Source: Megalonaias nervosa
Lineage: Eukaryota > Mollusca > Bivalvia > Unionida > Unionidae
DNA length: 64,000 bases
Assembly: GCA_016617855.1 (NCBI GenBank)
Contig: JAECUM010016812.1
Location: forward strand, 1 to 64,000
Reading direction: 5' to 3'
This document shows, one piece after another, positions 29,626 to 43,203 of the stretch. The position numbers and the translations under genes were made by a program. Within the stretch, counting starts at the first letter, position 1; every line of letters begins with the position of its first letter. The notes beneath the pieces are model-generated. The model ran no database searches and was not told where the DNA came from. It saw nothing but the letters and a program-made list of their open reading frames with translations.

Positions 29626-30641
29626 TTTTCTCTTGGACTAACCGCAAATTACATGCATGTAGCTGTATGGTGGACCTGGATCAGTGCTACTGAAATTCTG
29701 GAATATTGCTCGGTAGGCAAAACACAACACGTTTCGTAAGTTTATAAATAGTAAAGGATACACACTTCGTTAGTGCTAGGTTTTCTTTTGCAGTTGCGAA
29801 AATGCATGATATTGCAAGGAGGGTTGATGACGTTGGAGATATGGAACAGTTGTTTCCGTAGTACTTAGTCACGATATTGTCCATTTCCTCATGTCTCCAG
29901 ATAGTATCACATTTTGTTCTGCGATTTAATTGACGAGGGTAGGCCCAGAAGGGAAGTCATAGTAAGGAGTAATAAGGGATTCCCTTATTGTTACTGCAGG
30001 CAGGTATATCACACAAAATGTCATCAATTTACTATTTTCTTATAAGTGACATTCGACAATTTGGAAAGACTAAGGGTCTCTAGTAATGCATAATGGAATA
30101 AACCAGATTTTAAGTTAGGAAATGCATTCCACCTCCGTTGCAAAAAATAATTTATTGTACCTCGCGCGAAAGCATAGGCGCGAGACTAGTATATTAATAT
30201 TGTTATCCGGAGGGGGCGGTTTTCAGTAACCATGAGGTTTTTGTTGTATATTTTTGAATAAATTTCTAGAACCTGAACGTTGAGCGCATGGAGTCATGAA
30301 ATTTCATGGGTGTAATTGAACTACAGCAACTCTTGGTCCTCTTAGACTTCCGGACGCACAGGTGACAAAAGAAAAAAAAAAAAATGCACGGACACACACT
30401 CTGATTTCACAGTGTAGTGCGGCAGATGTATGGCAGGTTAGAAAACTCGTTGAAATTTTCCATTTATTTTGTCCTGCACTAACTGATTGTAGAAGTCAGA
30501 TTCAATTCAATTTGAAATGATCTCCCTAGATCAACATTTGTAAGACTGTTAAGATAACTTGTTCCTAATTATTAATAAAATGAGCAGAAAAAAACCAAAT
30601 TTATTTTAAAAAAATAATTGCGCTTTAATCACTCGCATATA
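29626..30641. other. Unique DNA, nothing recognised
   Basis: No supported gene or repeat. Confidence 0.5.
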
Positions 30642-30957
30642 CCGCTCCGGTGGCCTAGTGGTTAAAGCATCCACCTGGGATGCGGGAAGTCGCGGGTTCG
30701 AACCCCGGCCGAGTCATACCAAAGGCTTATAAAAATGGTACTAACAGCTGCATTGCTAGGCGCTCAGTATTAAGAGGTTAGTGTTAGGACTGGTGGGCCT
30801 AGTGTCAGGATAATGTGACAGGTTGGGACATTATGTTACTTGTCGCGGCATGATACCCCAGTGCTAGACATCACTATAAACCGCCACACTGGAGACATCG
30901 TAGCGATATGACTGAAACATAGTTAAAGCTATGCTAAAAGTCCAAATCACACACACA
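30642..30957 (+). mobile_element. SINE type A
   Basis: Nearly complete: TGGCCTAGTGGTTAAAGC, GGGTTCGAACCCC, central GCTCAGTATTAAGAGGTTAG, tail 'cacacacagacaca'. Confidence 0.92.
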
Positions 30958-31127
30958 GACACATCACCCACATAATTAAGTGTGTGAACTCAAAAGTAAA
31001 CTAATAAAACGTGATTAGAGAAATATTTTTGCGGGGAAGCCATATGAATAAAAATCAGAAAACTTTCATTTTGAGCTTTTCATGTTGACAAAACTGTACG
31101 TCAGGCAAAGTAGTACAATTAATTTTA

Positions 31128-31432
31128 GTCCGCCCCGGCGGACTAACTGGTTAGACAGTCCGCCTCGGATGCGGGAGGTCTCGGGTTCGAACCCCGGCTG
31201 AAGCATATCAAAGACTTTTAAAAATGGTACAAACAGCTGCATCGCTAGGTGCTCAGTATTAAGAGGTTAGTGTTAGGACTGGTCGGCCTGGTTTCAGGAT
31301 AATGTGACTGGTTTCCCAACCATAATGCCACATGATACCCTAGTGCTAGACATCACTATAATCTGCCACACTGCAGACATCGTAGCGATATGACTCGAAT
31401 TGTTAAAGCTACGGTAAAAACACAAAAGCAGA
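31128..31432 (+). mobile_element. SINE type A, second in tandem
   Basis: Same family and orientation as the copy 170 bp upstream; A box altered (GGACTAACTGGTTAGAC). Separate insertion or local duplication. Confidence 0.9.
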
Positions 31433-31887
31433 CACAATTTAATAAAAGCCTGTTCATCCATCTCTCTCTCCCCCCCCTCTCTTTTTTAAGCGAAATGTTA
31501 GAATGTGATCCTCATGCCTCAGTATAGTGACCTCGATATGCAGCGGACTACCATGAGCCGATCTGTAGTAGATCTGCGTTTCTCCTTCCTCCCCAGAACT
31601 TCCCAATACAGAGACGTTAAGAAATTGCGAGTTAACTAATGATAAAAGCGCAATATGTCATAACAACCTTTAAGAACCTATTGCTGCTTAGATATCCAGA
31701 CTCTTCCTTCTGGCGCAGTCAATATTTACTCTTGAGATAGGATCTGTGTAGTTCAAATAATACTGCATAGAAATTGAATGCACCCACCGCCCACCCCTAA
31801 AAGTTGCAAATTACCTTACGCGGTCACGAAACTTAAGTATACCTTGCCATTAATTTTGTACCAAACAAATGTAACCGACATTTCTAC

Positions 31888-32030
31888 TCTATCCCGGGTG
31901 ACCGAGTGGTCTAAAGCGTTCGCCGTCAGCGTCACTGCCATCTTACCTCTTTCCATTTGGATTCGAATCACAGCCAATGTGAGTATGTGAGAAAGCTTGC
32001 CAGTAGCATTAGGCGTGGTCTTCAAGGCAA
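31888..32030 (+). mobile_element. SINE type B, partial
   Basis: TGACCGAGTGGTCTAAAGCG head and the 'gtatgtgagaaagcttgccagta' block, no 3' tail. Confidence 0.65.
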
Positions 32031-33640
32031 ATTTTAATCGAGAGACAGACAAATGCACTTAATGACAAACACAAACTTTTTAGAGCTGAAAAAGAGTGCA
32101 AATTACCATGTATAATTCTGTGTTTAGAGCGTACTTTTAGAACCAGTAAATTATCGTGGAAATTCAGAGTCTGCTTTTATAGACCGATAGAACGTTTGAC
32201 CATATTCCAAGAAGGCAGTTGCAGCATTTTTTCAATTTTGTTTAATATAGAGAATGAACTGGGTTTTATTTGACTATCTTGATATTATTCAGATAGTTAT
32301 TTAGAGGGAGAAAGAAAATTTGTTTTAAAAGGTAATAACAAAGGATATTTGTGTTTTTAATGAGTACTTTCATAAACCACACTTATCTTATTCATTTACT
32401 TTGAAATAATGATGAGTCAGAACTAGGCAACCCTTCTTCATCATGTACAGCGTCTACGTTCTAAATTGGAAACATAATTGGAGAAGAAAATAAACAGTGT
32501 ATAATACAATACTAACATTTAACAGTGAATATATTTGCAGGGTTGACAATGTTGGTTAGTAAGACGTGGGTGTCAATGTTCCGTGACGATTTCGTCTTGA
32601 CACCGATTTAAACGTCGTTGAGCTAAAGGAACGAGATAGTCATAAGGATCAGTTAACCACCTGTTTACTTTTTCATCCTTTCTAGAGAAAAGATGAGTAA
32701 AGCAAGTCAATACATACGCTCGAATGACTTCTTTGACGAAGATACTGTAAAAAAAAATAGTTTCCACACACAACGGAATCTGATCCTTGTAAATCACACG
32801 TGATTGCAATTGATCGAAACATCATTTCGTCTTCGATCGAAGTTGACTTTTGCCAAGTGAACTCGGCGACTCCGCTATATGATATATATTGTATTGATAA
32901 ACGATCTGTGGAGTGATGGTCTGTTCTCAACTTTCTTCCCACAACAGTGTACAGAACTGAACATGTTAAGTAGAGCCATTCTTATGGACCGTTTTCAACT
33001 TTGTTCACATAACATCGTACAGAAGTGAAAAATTGTTTTGTAAAATAATATGTACAAATCATTGTCGGCTTGTCTTTAATAAAGTCGGTGGATTTTTTAT
33101 TGCACTATTTACAATTTTTTAAAATAAAAATATTCCATTCTCATTTAAGTATTTAAAACCGTATGGGATGGTATTGAGTCTAATGAGATTTTAATATTTT
33201 GTTTTGGAGGGTATAGTACCTTATGTAAATTTTAACAGGATGGAGAAACAGACAAATACACCTAATTACAGACAACGAACCGACTGAATTTCAATAAAAT
33301 AGTTTAGACTGTTCTATTCATATTATTTTCATATAGAAGGAAAATCACAATATTTTTTTTTTTTAAAAAAAACAAACTACATGATGTGCTTTCAGATTAT
33401 TATAATTTTGTCAGTGCTTGCAGAGAAACGAATAATCGGATTCATTGATTTGTAAAGAGAGATTGGTAAAGAGAGACGTAACGGTAAATATCACCAACTC
33501 ATTCCCTGCTTTAGCATTGTTATTGAAACGGTGAAATAAATTGTTTTTTCTTTTTTTTAATTCAAAAACACAAATAATGACACTGACAAGCAACTTCAGT
33601 GAGGAAGGTGAGGAGGAAATGTTTTCTCTTCACGCAAATA
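32031..33640. other. Unique AT-rich DNA, nothing recognised
   Basis: Short minus-strand frames near 32.6-32.9 kb have no family likeness. Confidence 0.5.
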
Positions 33641-34156
33641 CAACAACAAAATGACGCTTACAGACACTCAGTCACACATGAAAATTGAGGTGCAGTATTA
33701 TTTATTTCCATACAAACACACGATTACATATGATTACAATGTAGTGTAGGTATTAGGCATATTAACGTAAGCACAGAATCCCACATACAAACGAGGGTGT
33801 ATTATAATTTTGCTTTTCACACCAAATATTTTTTTACAAGCTTCAAAATGGGTAAGGTATGATTTTATTTTATGCAAATGAAACCACACATAAAAGTGTA
33901 GAAAGGTTATATTTTTTTAATAGAATCACATATCTGCATATACAAAACAAGATCATGTATATTTTTTCATGCAAACATAATTTCACATACAAACTGCTGG
34001 CAGGGTATACTATTTTCTCATGTAAGCAAAATCACAGATGTGGGAAGGTGAATGATATGATATATTTTCATGCAAACACATTTATACATGCACAAGGGGA
34101 AATGGGACGATATTTTTTCTACAAAAGCACAATTATACATACACCTGTGGTTATGG

Positions 34157-34245
<89 letters not shown>

Positions 34246-34690
34246 CGAATGGGGGTGTGATATGATATTGTTTTCCGGGAAACACACAATTGCACATATA
34301 GAAGAGGGATAGAGGATGATCGTTTTCATAAAGACATGTACCCACGTACAACATGGGGGTGCGTAGGTAATGTTTTTTCATACAAACCCAATCACATTTT
34401 ACAAATGGGGGTAGGGTATGATATTTGTTTCATTCAGACATAATCACACATATAAATTGGGCTAGGATTTAAAACTTTGCATAAAAATACACCGTTACAC
34501 ATAAGGAATTGAAGTAGAGTATGCTTTTTACATGTAAACACGGCATTACACACACAAAAGGAAAGTAGGGTATTCTACTTTAATTTCTTACAAAAAAACA
34601 ATAACGCATACAAATGGGATGTAGTATAATATGTTTTCGTACCAATCATTTTTGTTTCGTACAAGCACACAGTTGCATATAAAAAATTGT
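33640..34690. repeat. Satellite of about 60-bp units, left part
   Basis: Degenerate units of the type 'ttcatacaaacacaattacacatacaaa' plus 'tggggtagggtatgatatt'. The same satellite resumes at 37.96 kb, so it was split by the retroelements in between. A (TA)n tract interrupts it at 34161-34241. Confidence 0.85.
34161..34241. repeat. (TA)n microsatellite
   Basis: Uninterrupted TA dinucleotides. Confidence 0.97.
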
Positions 34691-34869
34691 ACTATCCATT
34701 AGTTGTTTTTGTGCAACCGCAATCACACAATATTTTTACAAACACAATTAGACATACACATGGTGGTCGGATGGTTTTTTTTGGGTGGGGGTAAAACATT
34801 ATCATACATTCAAAATGAGGGATATGGTAACCTTGTTTCATGCAAAGACAATTATACGTACAAAAGTTG

Positions 34870-37403
34870 AGTGGGTTGTTGTTGTTAGTCCTTGAAGATG
34901 ACCAAGACATCACTAACTGGTTTGGATTTTCTGAGTACGTGAGTGGTTGATCAGGACAATTTGTGCTCTGAACTGTCTGTGGCAGAGACAGGAGATTCCG
35001 TTTGGGTACCTTGATCAATTGAGGACGTTAGATTTACTCTGGTCCCGCGTCTGCACAGCCGCTGCAATTTTCCCAAGTTCATGATCTACCTACCTCCACA
35101 ACTGATGTGACTGCGCCAAGTGGAGCGATCTTGTGCAAGATCTTCCCAAGACTCAGGGTCAATGTGAAATTTTTTCAAAAGATGACTTGAGGGAATCTTT
35201 GAAGCATTTCTTCATACTACCTTGAGATCGCTTTCCCTCCTTCAGTTCGCAGTAGAAGATCTTTGGCAGTCGCTTATCTGACTTTATGACCTGCACATCT
35301 CATCTGTAATTTCACCAGGAGAGAGTGGATGCTTGAAATGCCTGCCCTTGTTAGAACCTTAGTATCTGGGATCCTCTCCTGCCATCATATCCTCATCAGT
35401 TTCCTCGGACAGTCCATATCAAAATGGTTCAGCCTCTTAGCATGGGGTCTGTACCCCGTCCAGGTTTGGCATACAATCAGCAGAGACGGCAACACAATGG
35501 TTTTATAACCTTCAGTTCTGTTTGTAGACGGATGCTCCCACGAATTTGCGCGTAGTTTGCCAAAGACAACACTTGTTTTAGCAATTCTGTTGTTGTTTTC
35601 ATCATGTTACAGCGTACTGCCGAGGTAGGTGAATGCGTCCACTTCTAGGAGGTTTTAACCATTTACTTTGATTGTCGGCTCTACGCAAGGCATTACTGGT
35701 GCAGGTTGGTGCATCACCTCAAGTCTTCTTGATATTGCTTGTGACCGAAATTGTCACAAGATGAAGCGAAATGGTCCATACTGTGCTGCATCTTAGACAA
35801 TTAGCATTCAGGGAACAGTCGTCAGAAAGTAGGAGCCCATGAAAAGTCACTTCCTGTAATTTATTCTTCGCCTATTGTTATGTCTATTTAATTTGTATTG
35901 TTTGTTTGCTTTTCTCAATTATTATGTTGTGTATATCTGTATGTTGTAATTGACCAAAGTCCAAAATCTAAGTCAACTGCCTACTTCACTAGTGACATTT
36001 ATTGCGTAAACAATACAATTAATTCTTAAGATTTCAATATGATTATAGATCAAATATTCAGATCATTATTAATTGTACACAGGTTTAATTCAGTCTGAGG
36101 TATATATACAGTCTTGATTCTGACCTTAGAAAGTTCCAAAAGAGAAATTTTCCATTAAGTTGACAGAGTATTTGCAGAAAATGGTAATTGCGCCCTAGGT
36201 CAAGTCGACGGGAATATAAACTTGTCTACTTAAGGATTATTTATTCCTTCCTTAACATCTGAATTGGAACCAGTCTTATTGTTGTGTTCAGTTTTTAACT
36301 GATTGGACGTATTTATTCAAATTATTATTCACTAGAATTACAAAGTGCTCAATAATAATTTTGGACTAAATGATTACTTAGTAATAATAATGAATTCGGT
36401 CAAGGACATTTGGATAATCGTATTGTGATAGATCAGAAGATTATTAACACGTCGCCACAATCCAAGCCATTGACATGTTAGCACACTCAAGACTACATGC
36501 ACATCAACACATTCAATATTTGAAGGATTTGGAACACCACTGAAATTCACGTTGAACTCTTTACATTTGGATTTCTGATAACAAATTTAGGATTATTTAG
36601 TATTTAATTCACAGTACGATGAGTTCTTTTCAAATTTGCACTTTTGTGTTGTAGGTAAATAAATTATTTGTTGAATTTAACATAACGTGTTGCCTTTCGC
36701 TCTTTTCTGTTACTCAGATTAGGACCATAGTGTCGTAACAGAAAAGTTGGGGCCATTCCGGGATACGAATTTCTCTAAATTATTTCAGAAAATCTTAATT
36801 TGTTTTTGAAGTTTAAATTTGTTTCATAATTTTCTAAGTCGTAGGTATTTTAATTTCACATATTTGATAAATCTATCGTGAAATCAACATGGCAGAAAAC
36901 ATGTTACTAAAGAGGGTTGGTGCCAATACACAGCCTAACTTGAATCCACTGGATCCTAGGAATGGTTCAGATGACTCTCTATCGTCCACGACACGAGCGA
37001 GAATGCCATCATGGAATTGCCGAAACATTATGAGAATTTTCTCTGAGCAATCAAATTTTACCATGATTTTACAAACGCCCCCACTACTGATTGTGTAAAA
37101 GGCTTTTGTCACGTCAGCGAATGTTGTGTACAGTATTGAGTTCTGTTCCTGGCATTTCTTTTTTGCAGTTGAAGAACTGCAAACACCATATCTGTGGTCC
37201 TTTGTCCATTCCTGAAACCACACCGACTCCCAAGGCAGGAAACTTTGATGGATGTAATGCACAAGGCTGATGAGGATCTTGCTGGCTATTAACAGCAAGA
37301 ACATGTCTCGATGGTTGTCCCATGATTGTCTGTTGTCTTTCCGCTTGTACAAGTGGACAGTGGATGAATCCTTGTACTTCTGGGGTAAGTTTCGTGAGAC
37401 CAT
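34870..37403 (-). mobile_element. LINE (non-LTR retrotransposon) remnant, interrupted
   Basis: On the minus strand, 37403-36873 reads a reverse transcriptase: LPQKYKDSSTVHLYKRK, LYTTFADVTKAF, then GFKLGCVLAPTLFSNMFSAML. After an interruption the coding likeness resumes at about 35830 with DDCSLN, then DAFTYLGSTL, NNRIAKTSVVFGKLRAN, PSLLIVCQTWTGY, and ends near 34870 with a short C-terminal part. Frameshifts and stops are frequent. The catalytic RT box (F-ADD) straddles the interruption, so the element is inactive. It lies inside the satellite. Confidence 0.8.
35855..36740 (+). mobile_element. Probable LTR (solo or truncated) inside the LINE
   Basis: Non-coding stretch replacing part of the LINE, starting about TGTAATTTATT and ending GTGTCGTAACA at 36740, followed by 'gaaaagttggggccattccgggat', which resembles the TGGGGGC-TCCGGGAT leader of metazoan LTR elements. 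The left boundary is uncertain. Confidence 0.45.
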
Positions 37404-37959
37404 ATGGACTGGAAGAGTTCAGTCAATTTCTGTACCATGTACAAACCTCTGGCTTTGTAGACCTCTGCTGGTATAGCATCTGATCATTGTGCTTTGCTAT
37501 TTGACAACAGGTCATTTGCTTTATGAATCTCAGTGTGCATTTGATGATTAGCAAGTGATCTGTTGATTTCCACTTGGGACAGTGGATCAATTGTCTCCTG
37601 ACTGATAGATGATTATTTGATTGAGGATTTTTTGAAGTGTATTGTTCTTCTTTGAAGTTATCCTTTCCTTGTCAATGAGCTGTGTGGTGCTGTTAGCGCT
37701 CAGTTTTGGGATGTTCATGATGACTAGCTCGTAGATTGTCTTCAAAGCATCATATACGTTCTTCGTGTCATTTCTGTCCGAGTAGGTCTGAATCTCGTCT
37801 GCCTTATTGATCAGCTATGAGTAATGTAACTCTGAGTTTGCATTGGATATCCCTCTTGATGTTGTTGAAAGATGACTTCATGGATGATGATGATGCACTA
37901 TCTTCTAAATTTGCTTCTGAAGCAGATGTTTCTCATTCTGACGTCTCTGTATGGCAGCA

Positions 37960-38760
37960 TCATGGGGTTCACACAAGTACACAGTGGCTGTAGTATACAA
38001 TTTTTTTCATGCCAATTATTTTTTCATACTAACTCACACTTATTCATACAAAATCAGTGTAGGGTTTGATATTATATACAGAAACAAAATCACTCATGCA
38101 AATCGAGGTAAGGTTCAAACAAATAGTTACACATGCATACAAACGCATAGTTACACATACAAAACAGGTTGGTGTTGGTGTGTATCGTGTACAATTACTC
38201 GTACATATAAATACAATTACACATACAGCGGGGGTTGCGTTTAGAGTATAATTTGTTCATGCAAAACACACAATTATTCATACATATAGAAATACAAATA
38301 CGCGCACAAATGGGGATGGGGTATGAGATTTGTTTCATACAAACACAATTACTCTCCAGACGAACACAAAGATACACATACAAAAATTGGTGTAGGGTAT
38401 GCTACATTCACCTATAAATGGGAGGTGAGTATACATTTGTTTCATGCAAAAACGCAATCACATATACCAAAGGTGGGTAAGGTATGTGAATTTGGTCATG
38501 AAAGCAAATAGGTGTGGGGTGTAGAATAATCTTGTTTGGTTTCAATATTTTGTTTTCATACAAACACACAAATATGCATACTGAATGGATTGTGTATGAT
38601 ATTTGTTTGATGTAGTTTCACAATCACACATACAAAAGAAGGTAGGGCATGATATTTTGTACTCAAACACTCAATTATACAAACAAAAATGGATAGGGAA
38701 TGGTATTTTCCCTCTTTCAAACACAGAATTACACAAAAGGTAGGTAGGGGATGACCCATC
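37960..38760. repeat. Satellite of about 60-bp units, right part
   Basis: Same unit as 33640-34690 (caaacacaattacacatac, ggggtagggtatgata). Short frames over it are repeat artefacts. Confidence 0.85.
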
Positions 38761-39192
38761 TGGGGCATATTTGTGTCCCGCAGAATAGCAGAGGATGTCT
38801 GAATGAAGATGTGTACGTTTCTTAAATACATGAATTATCTCTGGACCCAAATTAGTAGTTAACAGGCCGAAGGTCAAAACTCAGCGCCGTACACCCCAAA
38901 TCCTTCGTTAACAGCCGAGCCACACTTCAAGTACTCATGAGACCGCAGATAACCTGAGCGAGAGGACGGAGTCTATATTACGTTTTAAACAACAAAGTGC
39001 CTCTAGTTTGTAAACTTTTCGGCTATATTGCTTTCATCGTTAGATTATGAACGTATATTTATCAAATGTAAACACAATTTTCTATAAAATTTACAAATAA
39101 CAAAGTCTCACTTATTCGTATTCATCAGTGGATTATAAGTATATATTCTTTGTTGGACAACATGTTCTCGCGTTGCAGATATATAGTTCCAT

Positions 39193-39195
<3 letters not shown>

Positions 39196-39266
<71 letters not shown>
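39196..39266. repeat. (TA)n microsatellite
   Basis: Uninterrupted TA dinucleotides next to a LINE 5' breakpoint. Confidence 0.97.
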
Positions 39267-39268
<2 letters not shown>

Positions 39269-39269
39269 C

Positions 39270-39871
39270 TGCAGATGAATGATGATAAAACTGCAGCGAT
39301 CTTGACCACCACGCAAAGACTTTTCATTCACATCCTTTCCCTAAAACAAATGGGTTATCAATACCACATTAAATTTTCACATTCAGTACGAAACCTAGGT
39401 GTCACTCTCGATAGTACGTTCTCATTACACCAACATGTAATGAACATATATGCAAGTCTGCATATCTGGAGCCAAGACGTATCTGCCCCGCTCGCAGTTT
39501 TCTTTCGGTTGATGCTACTAAAACACCTATGTGTTCTATGATTCTATGTGTTCTATAGTACTTTCAAGACTGGACTATTCTAATTCACTTCTGTCTGGTT
39601 CGTCTCAGTATCTACGACAGAAACTTCAAAAAGTTCAAAACCCGGCTGCCCGGATCATCTTTAAAGTACGAAGAAATGAGCATACCTCCTCCCTGCTCTG
39701 TAATCTTCACTTGCTACCTATTCGATCCAGAATCAAACACAAATTCTGTTCACTGTGCTAAATTTTTTTTAGGCCGGCTCCAGTCCAATATACCTATCTG
39801 ACCTTACCTATGTGTACAGCCCATCTAAATAATTCGATAATTAACCGAAGCAAGCAAAGTCCTGAGGTATT

Positions 39872-39925
<54 letters not shown>

Positions 39926-40400
39926 GCTTCAGAATTCGGTACACGTCATTACTTAAAGACTTACTTTTCACTTTGACTGTCTTGAAAATCAATGCACATC
40001 AAAACACCTAGATTCTGTTCACATTTTCAACCTCAGCCAACCCACCCATAAATATGGTCACATTTTAGACAGGATTCTTCACAGACCTGATGATAATATT
40101 CTACAGTCTTCATTAGTGTTCCATGAACTGGCATAAAATCACATCTGCGTCATATACCATCTCACCGTATCAGTCCCGAGCCCTCCATCTCTGTTTGCTA
40201 CTAAGAGAAACCTCAGATGATAAATAGAATCCAACTAATGCATGGCATCCAAGCAAACTTAACATTTTTCTAATTTCATGGTGCTTGTTTTTGTAATCTT
40301 GTCATTGTATATGCTTTATGTGTTATCTATATTGTAAAGCGCTTAAAAGCTTCTAATGATTGGGCGCTGTACTAAGTTGACATTATTATTATTATTATTA
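39270..40400 (+). mobile_element. LINE 3' end (CR1/L2-like), 5'-truncated
   Basis: Coding remnant on the + strand: MNDDKTAAILTTTQRL, FSHSVRNLGVTLDSTFSLHQH, then in a second frame VLSRLDYSNSLLSGS and LQKVQNPAARIIF, LHLLPIRSRIKHK. These are the C-terminal part of a CR1/L2-type ORF2. The 3' end has 'gtaaagcgcttaaaag..gggcgctgtactaag' and an (ATT)n tail at 40382-40400, typical of such LINEs. A (GA)n array at 39872-39922 interrupts it. Confidence 0.8.
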
Positions 40401-41459
40401 GCTAGAACTTACGCTCCTTTTCCGACACTCGCATTCTCATTGTTCCCTCTGTTAAAATGAAGTCATATGGACAACGTTCTTTTGCGTACCAGGCCCAGCT
40501 ACCGGTGTGTCTAAGCTTGTTGCCCATGAGAGTGCACGTGGAAGCTTGTCATAATGATAAACCAACCAATTCTTTATTTATATAGAATCATCTTAATTTT
40601 ACATTGTCTACTTTGAGGGTAAATGACTACACCCACTCTGAGGGCACCAATGTATACCTTGAGAGCACGCATGTAGACCTAAAGGACACGCATATGATGT
40701 CCACTTTGATGGCGAAGCTCCCAAATCAATTTTTGTGATAGATGCTGCAATGCTGTGAGCTCGCAGACAAACGATATACACAAGCAAACGTTTGCTCGAC
40801 TTTTACTGTATGCATATCAGTTACCCATTTTGGGTCGCTGGCGACCCGGTTCCGTATCTATGCAGGGAGATGTCGATGGTTTTCCATTTCGACCAGCACC
40901 GTCTCCAACTCAGCCATGCTAATAGTTTTATCTTCGATGGCCACCACGTATATTTACTGATTGTGTTGAGACTGTTTCGTGCAGCAGCGTGAAGTTATGA
41001 TTAGATGCGTACTTATGAACGCAGCAACAGCAAAATTATTTTGTCAGCGCCACCAGCAACACGGTTACTGGCCATAGAACGCAATTAATTTTACTATATA
41101 TTCTCTACATTTGTTTCTCAGTACTGAACTCTCCACTGTGTGACAATCAATACAAATCATATGTTAATCTAAAATACCTTCAAAGATGACTTCACGGTGA
41201 AGTTCTTGTCAAAGGTTGACCTGCATTTTTTTGAAAGGCTTGACTGTAAACAAACCAACGTGCAACGGAACACAGATTTCACTTCCAGATCATCACCAAC
41301 ACCTTATTACTCATTGTACACTGTCGCCAAAACACATACAGACAACCACACCATAAGCTCATATTCAAAAGAATAAACAATTGCCTTTAAAGCCATACCA
41401 ATAATGCCTAAATCGAACTCTTGTATCACCACCAAACGGAGACAGGAAAAAAAAATGCG
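40401..41459. other. Unique DNA, nothing recognised
   Basis: Contains three imperfect 'gagggcacca/gagagcacgc/aaggacacgc' units near 40610-40690; otherwise no signal. Confidence 0.5.
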
Positions 41460-42112
41460 CTAAAAATAGACTGGGACTACATTCGTGGGTGCTGAACTGG
41501 AATTATTAATTGTGGCCTGATTCCTACTGTCGATATAGCCCCGACGGGATATCGGACTAGTGCACCGATGATAGTTGCTGTAGTCACAATTCCAGTAGCA
41601 CCAAGGCCAACAGCGGTCGCGTTGGTGTCAACCACCAAATTGTATCCACACACGCGCTTATATATTTCGCGAGTGAAACGGTTTCTTTGACGAATTCATC
41701 TCACAGCTGTTGTTCCGCTTCGAATTTTTTTTTCTCTTCTTGGTAACTTTGGTAACTATTAATATTTCCACCGTGAAGGACAAATGCTCAGCAGGCAGAC
41801 CCTGTCTAAACTCATTATGTCAGGGTGCAAGTCTCACGCGCACTTCTAACTAATTACATTCTTTTACCGGTACAACTGCCATGTAATCATAGAAAATATC
41901 TAATAATAATAGTTCATTCTCCAGCTATTGTGAGTTCTTGGCGTCTGTCACTACGGTCATATATAACCATACTGATTACGCCAGTGCTTTGGTGTCTGAG
42001 ATGATTTTGTTCCCATTTTCACCCAAGTACTGTTACACTTGCAAATAGGTTCTTTGAATACTAGCCGAGAATCATTATTTTCTTAATTGGGTCAATGTTG
42101 GTTTGAGATGAT
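41460..42112 (-). pseudogene. Fragment of a third Polinton: fibre-like end and membrane-protein gene
   Basis: Aligns along its length with 53800-54430 in the same strand order. Minus strand reads VVPVKECN, LEVRVRLAP and GLPAEHLSFTVE (fibre-like C-terminus), then, after the junction, TAVGLGATGIVTTATIIGA (two-helix membrane protein). Contains stops and frameshifts. It ends at about 42112, exactly where a long inverted repeat begins. Confidence 0.65.
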
Positions 42113-43170
42113 CGAGTTATACTTTGGTTGTGAAAATCTGAGTTTATTGCACTCTAAACTATATTATAATTCTGCTAGCCAGAAGTTTAGCTTACGAGCT
42201 GGCGTGTATCTAATATGATTCTTCAGCCTATGAAACAATCTTCTGCATGAATCACTTTTTGGAGTGTTCCAAAACTTAAACAATCTGTTTGCGTACTGTG
42301 AGGTCAATGTTTTATTCGTCAGATAAAGATTTAAGAAAAGAAAAAAAAAAAAAGCATCTTAGAGTGATACACTGACTATGTTTTACCCCCACAGTTGGAA
42401 ATTTATTTTTTAAAATAAAAGGAAGAGTGGTTGGCAAAATGTACTGTGCTCAAGTTAATTTTCGTTTACTGTTGTTGAAAACCACCAAACTAAAGCATGT
42501 GCATGCATGTGTGCGCATGTGAAACACAGATAGACAACAGAGTTATAGCCCAGTTATCTACTATCATGTATACAATTTATTTACTATCTAGCTTTATCAA
42601 GGGTCTTCCTCAACAAACTATAAAAAATAAATATATGTTTCACAAAACCACTTCTCTATTTCATCATCATTTCTAAATATGAGTATGATAGTCTGGGGTA
42701 GGAAGGGCATGTATTGAAGGAACTCTCTAAAACGTACTGTCTTTGACAGACAGTAGGTTTACAAAAAAAGCATTCACGCTCAGTCTCTGTCACATGTTGG
42801 TTCTATTTTGGCGGAGGGCTGGTGGCAGTCAAGTTATGACCCACGACAACAAGAAAACACGTCTTACAAGGTTGACATTTTTAGTTTTTATCAGATTGCA
42901 TTACCATTGCATATAAACTAAGGAATTTTGGAATTAAGATAAAGAATTTCTGGACTGCATTTTCAGTGCAAACAAACTAACGAAGGTGGTGTTACGCTAA
43001 AGTAGGCATGTACTGTAACAGTTTCTCTCGCTACGCTAAAGTTTGGATTTTACAACGTTTATGTACAAATCAATATTTTTCACTTGGAAATTTTGACTTC
43101 AGCAAAGGGTAATGGACGAAGTGGACTGACTCTGGTCTGGAGCAGATTGTTTTGAGAGAAAAAATAGAGG

Positions 43171-43203
<33 letters not shown>

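Noticed and set aside
34070..34381. ORFs with long Ile-Tyr runs (also 26313-26501, 39125-39331)
   Set aside because: Translation of (TA)n tracts.
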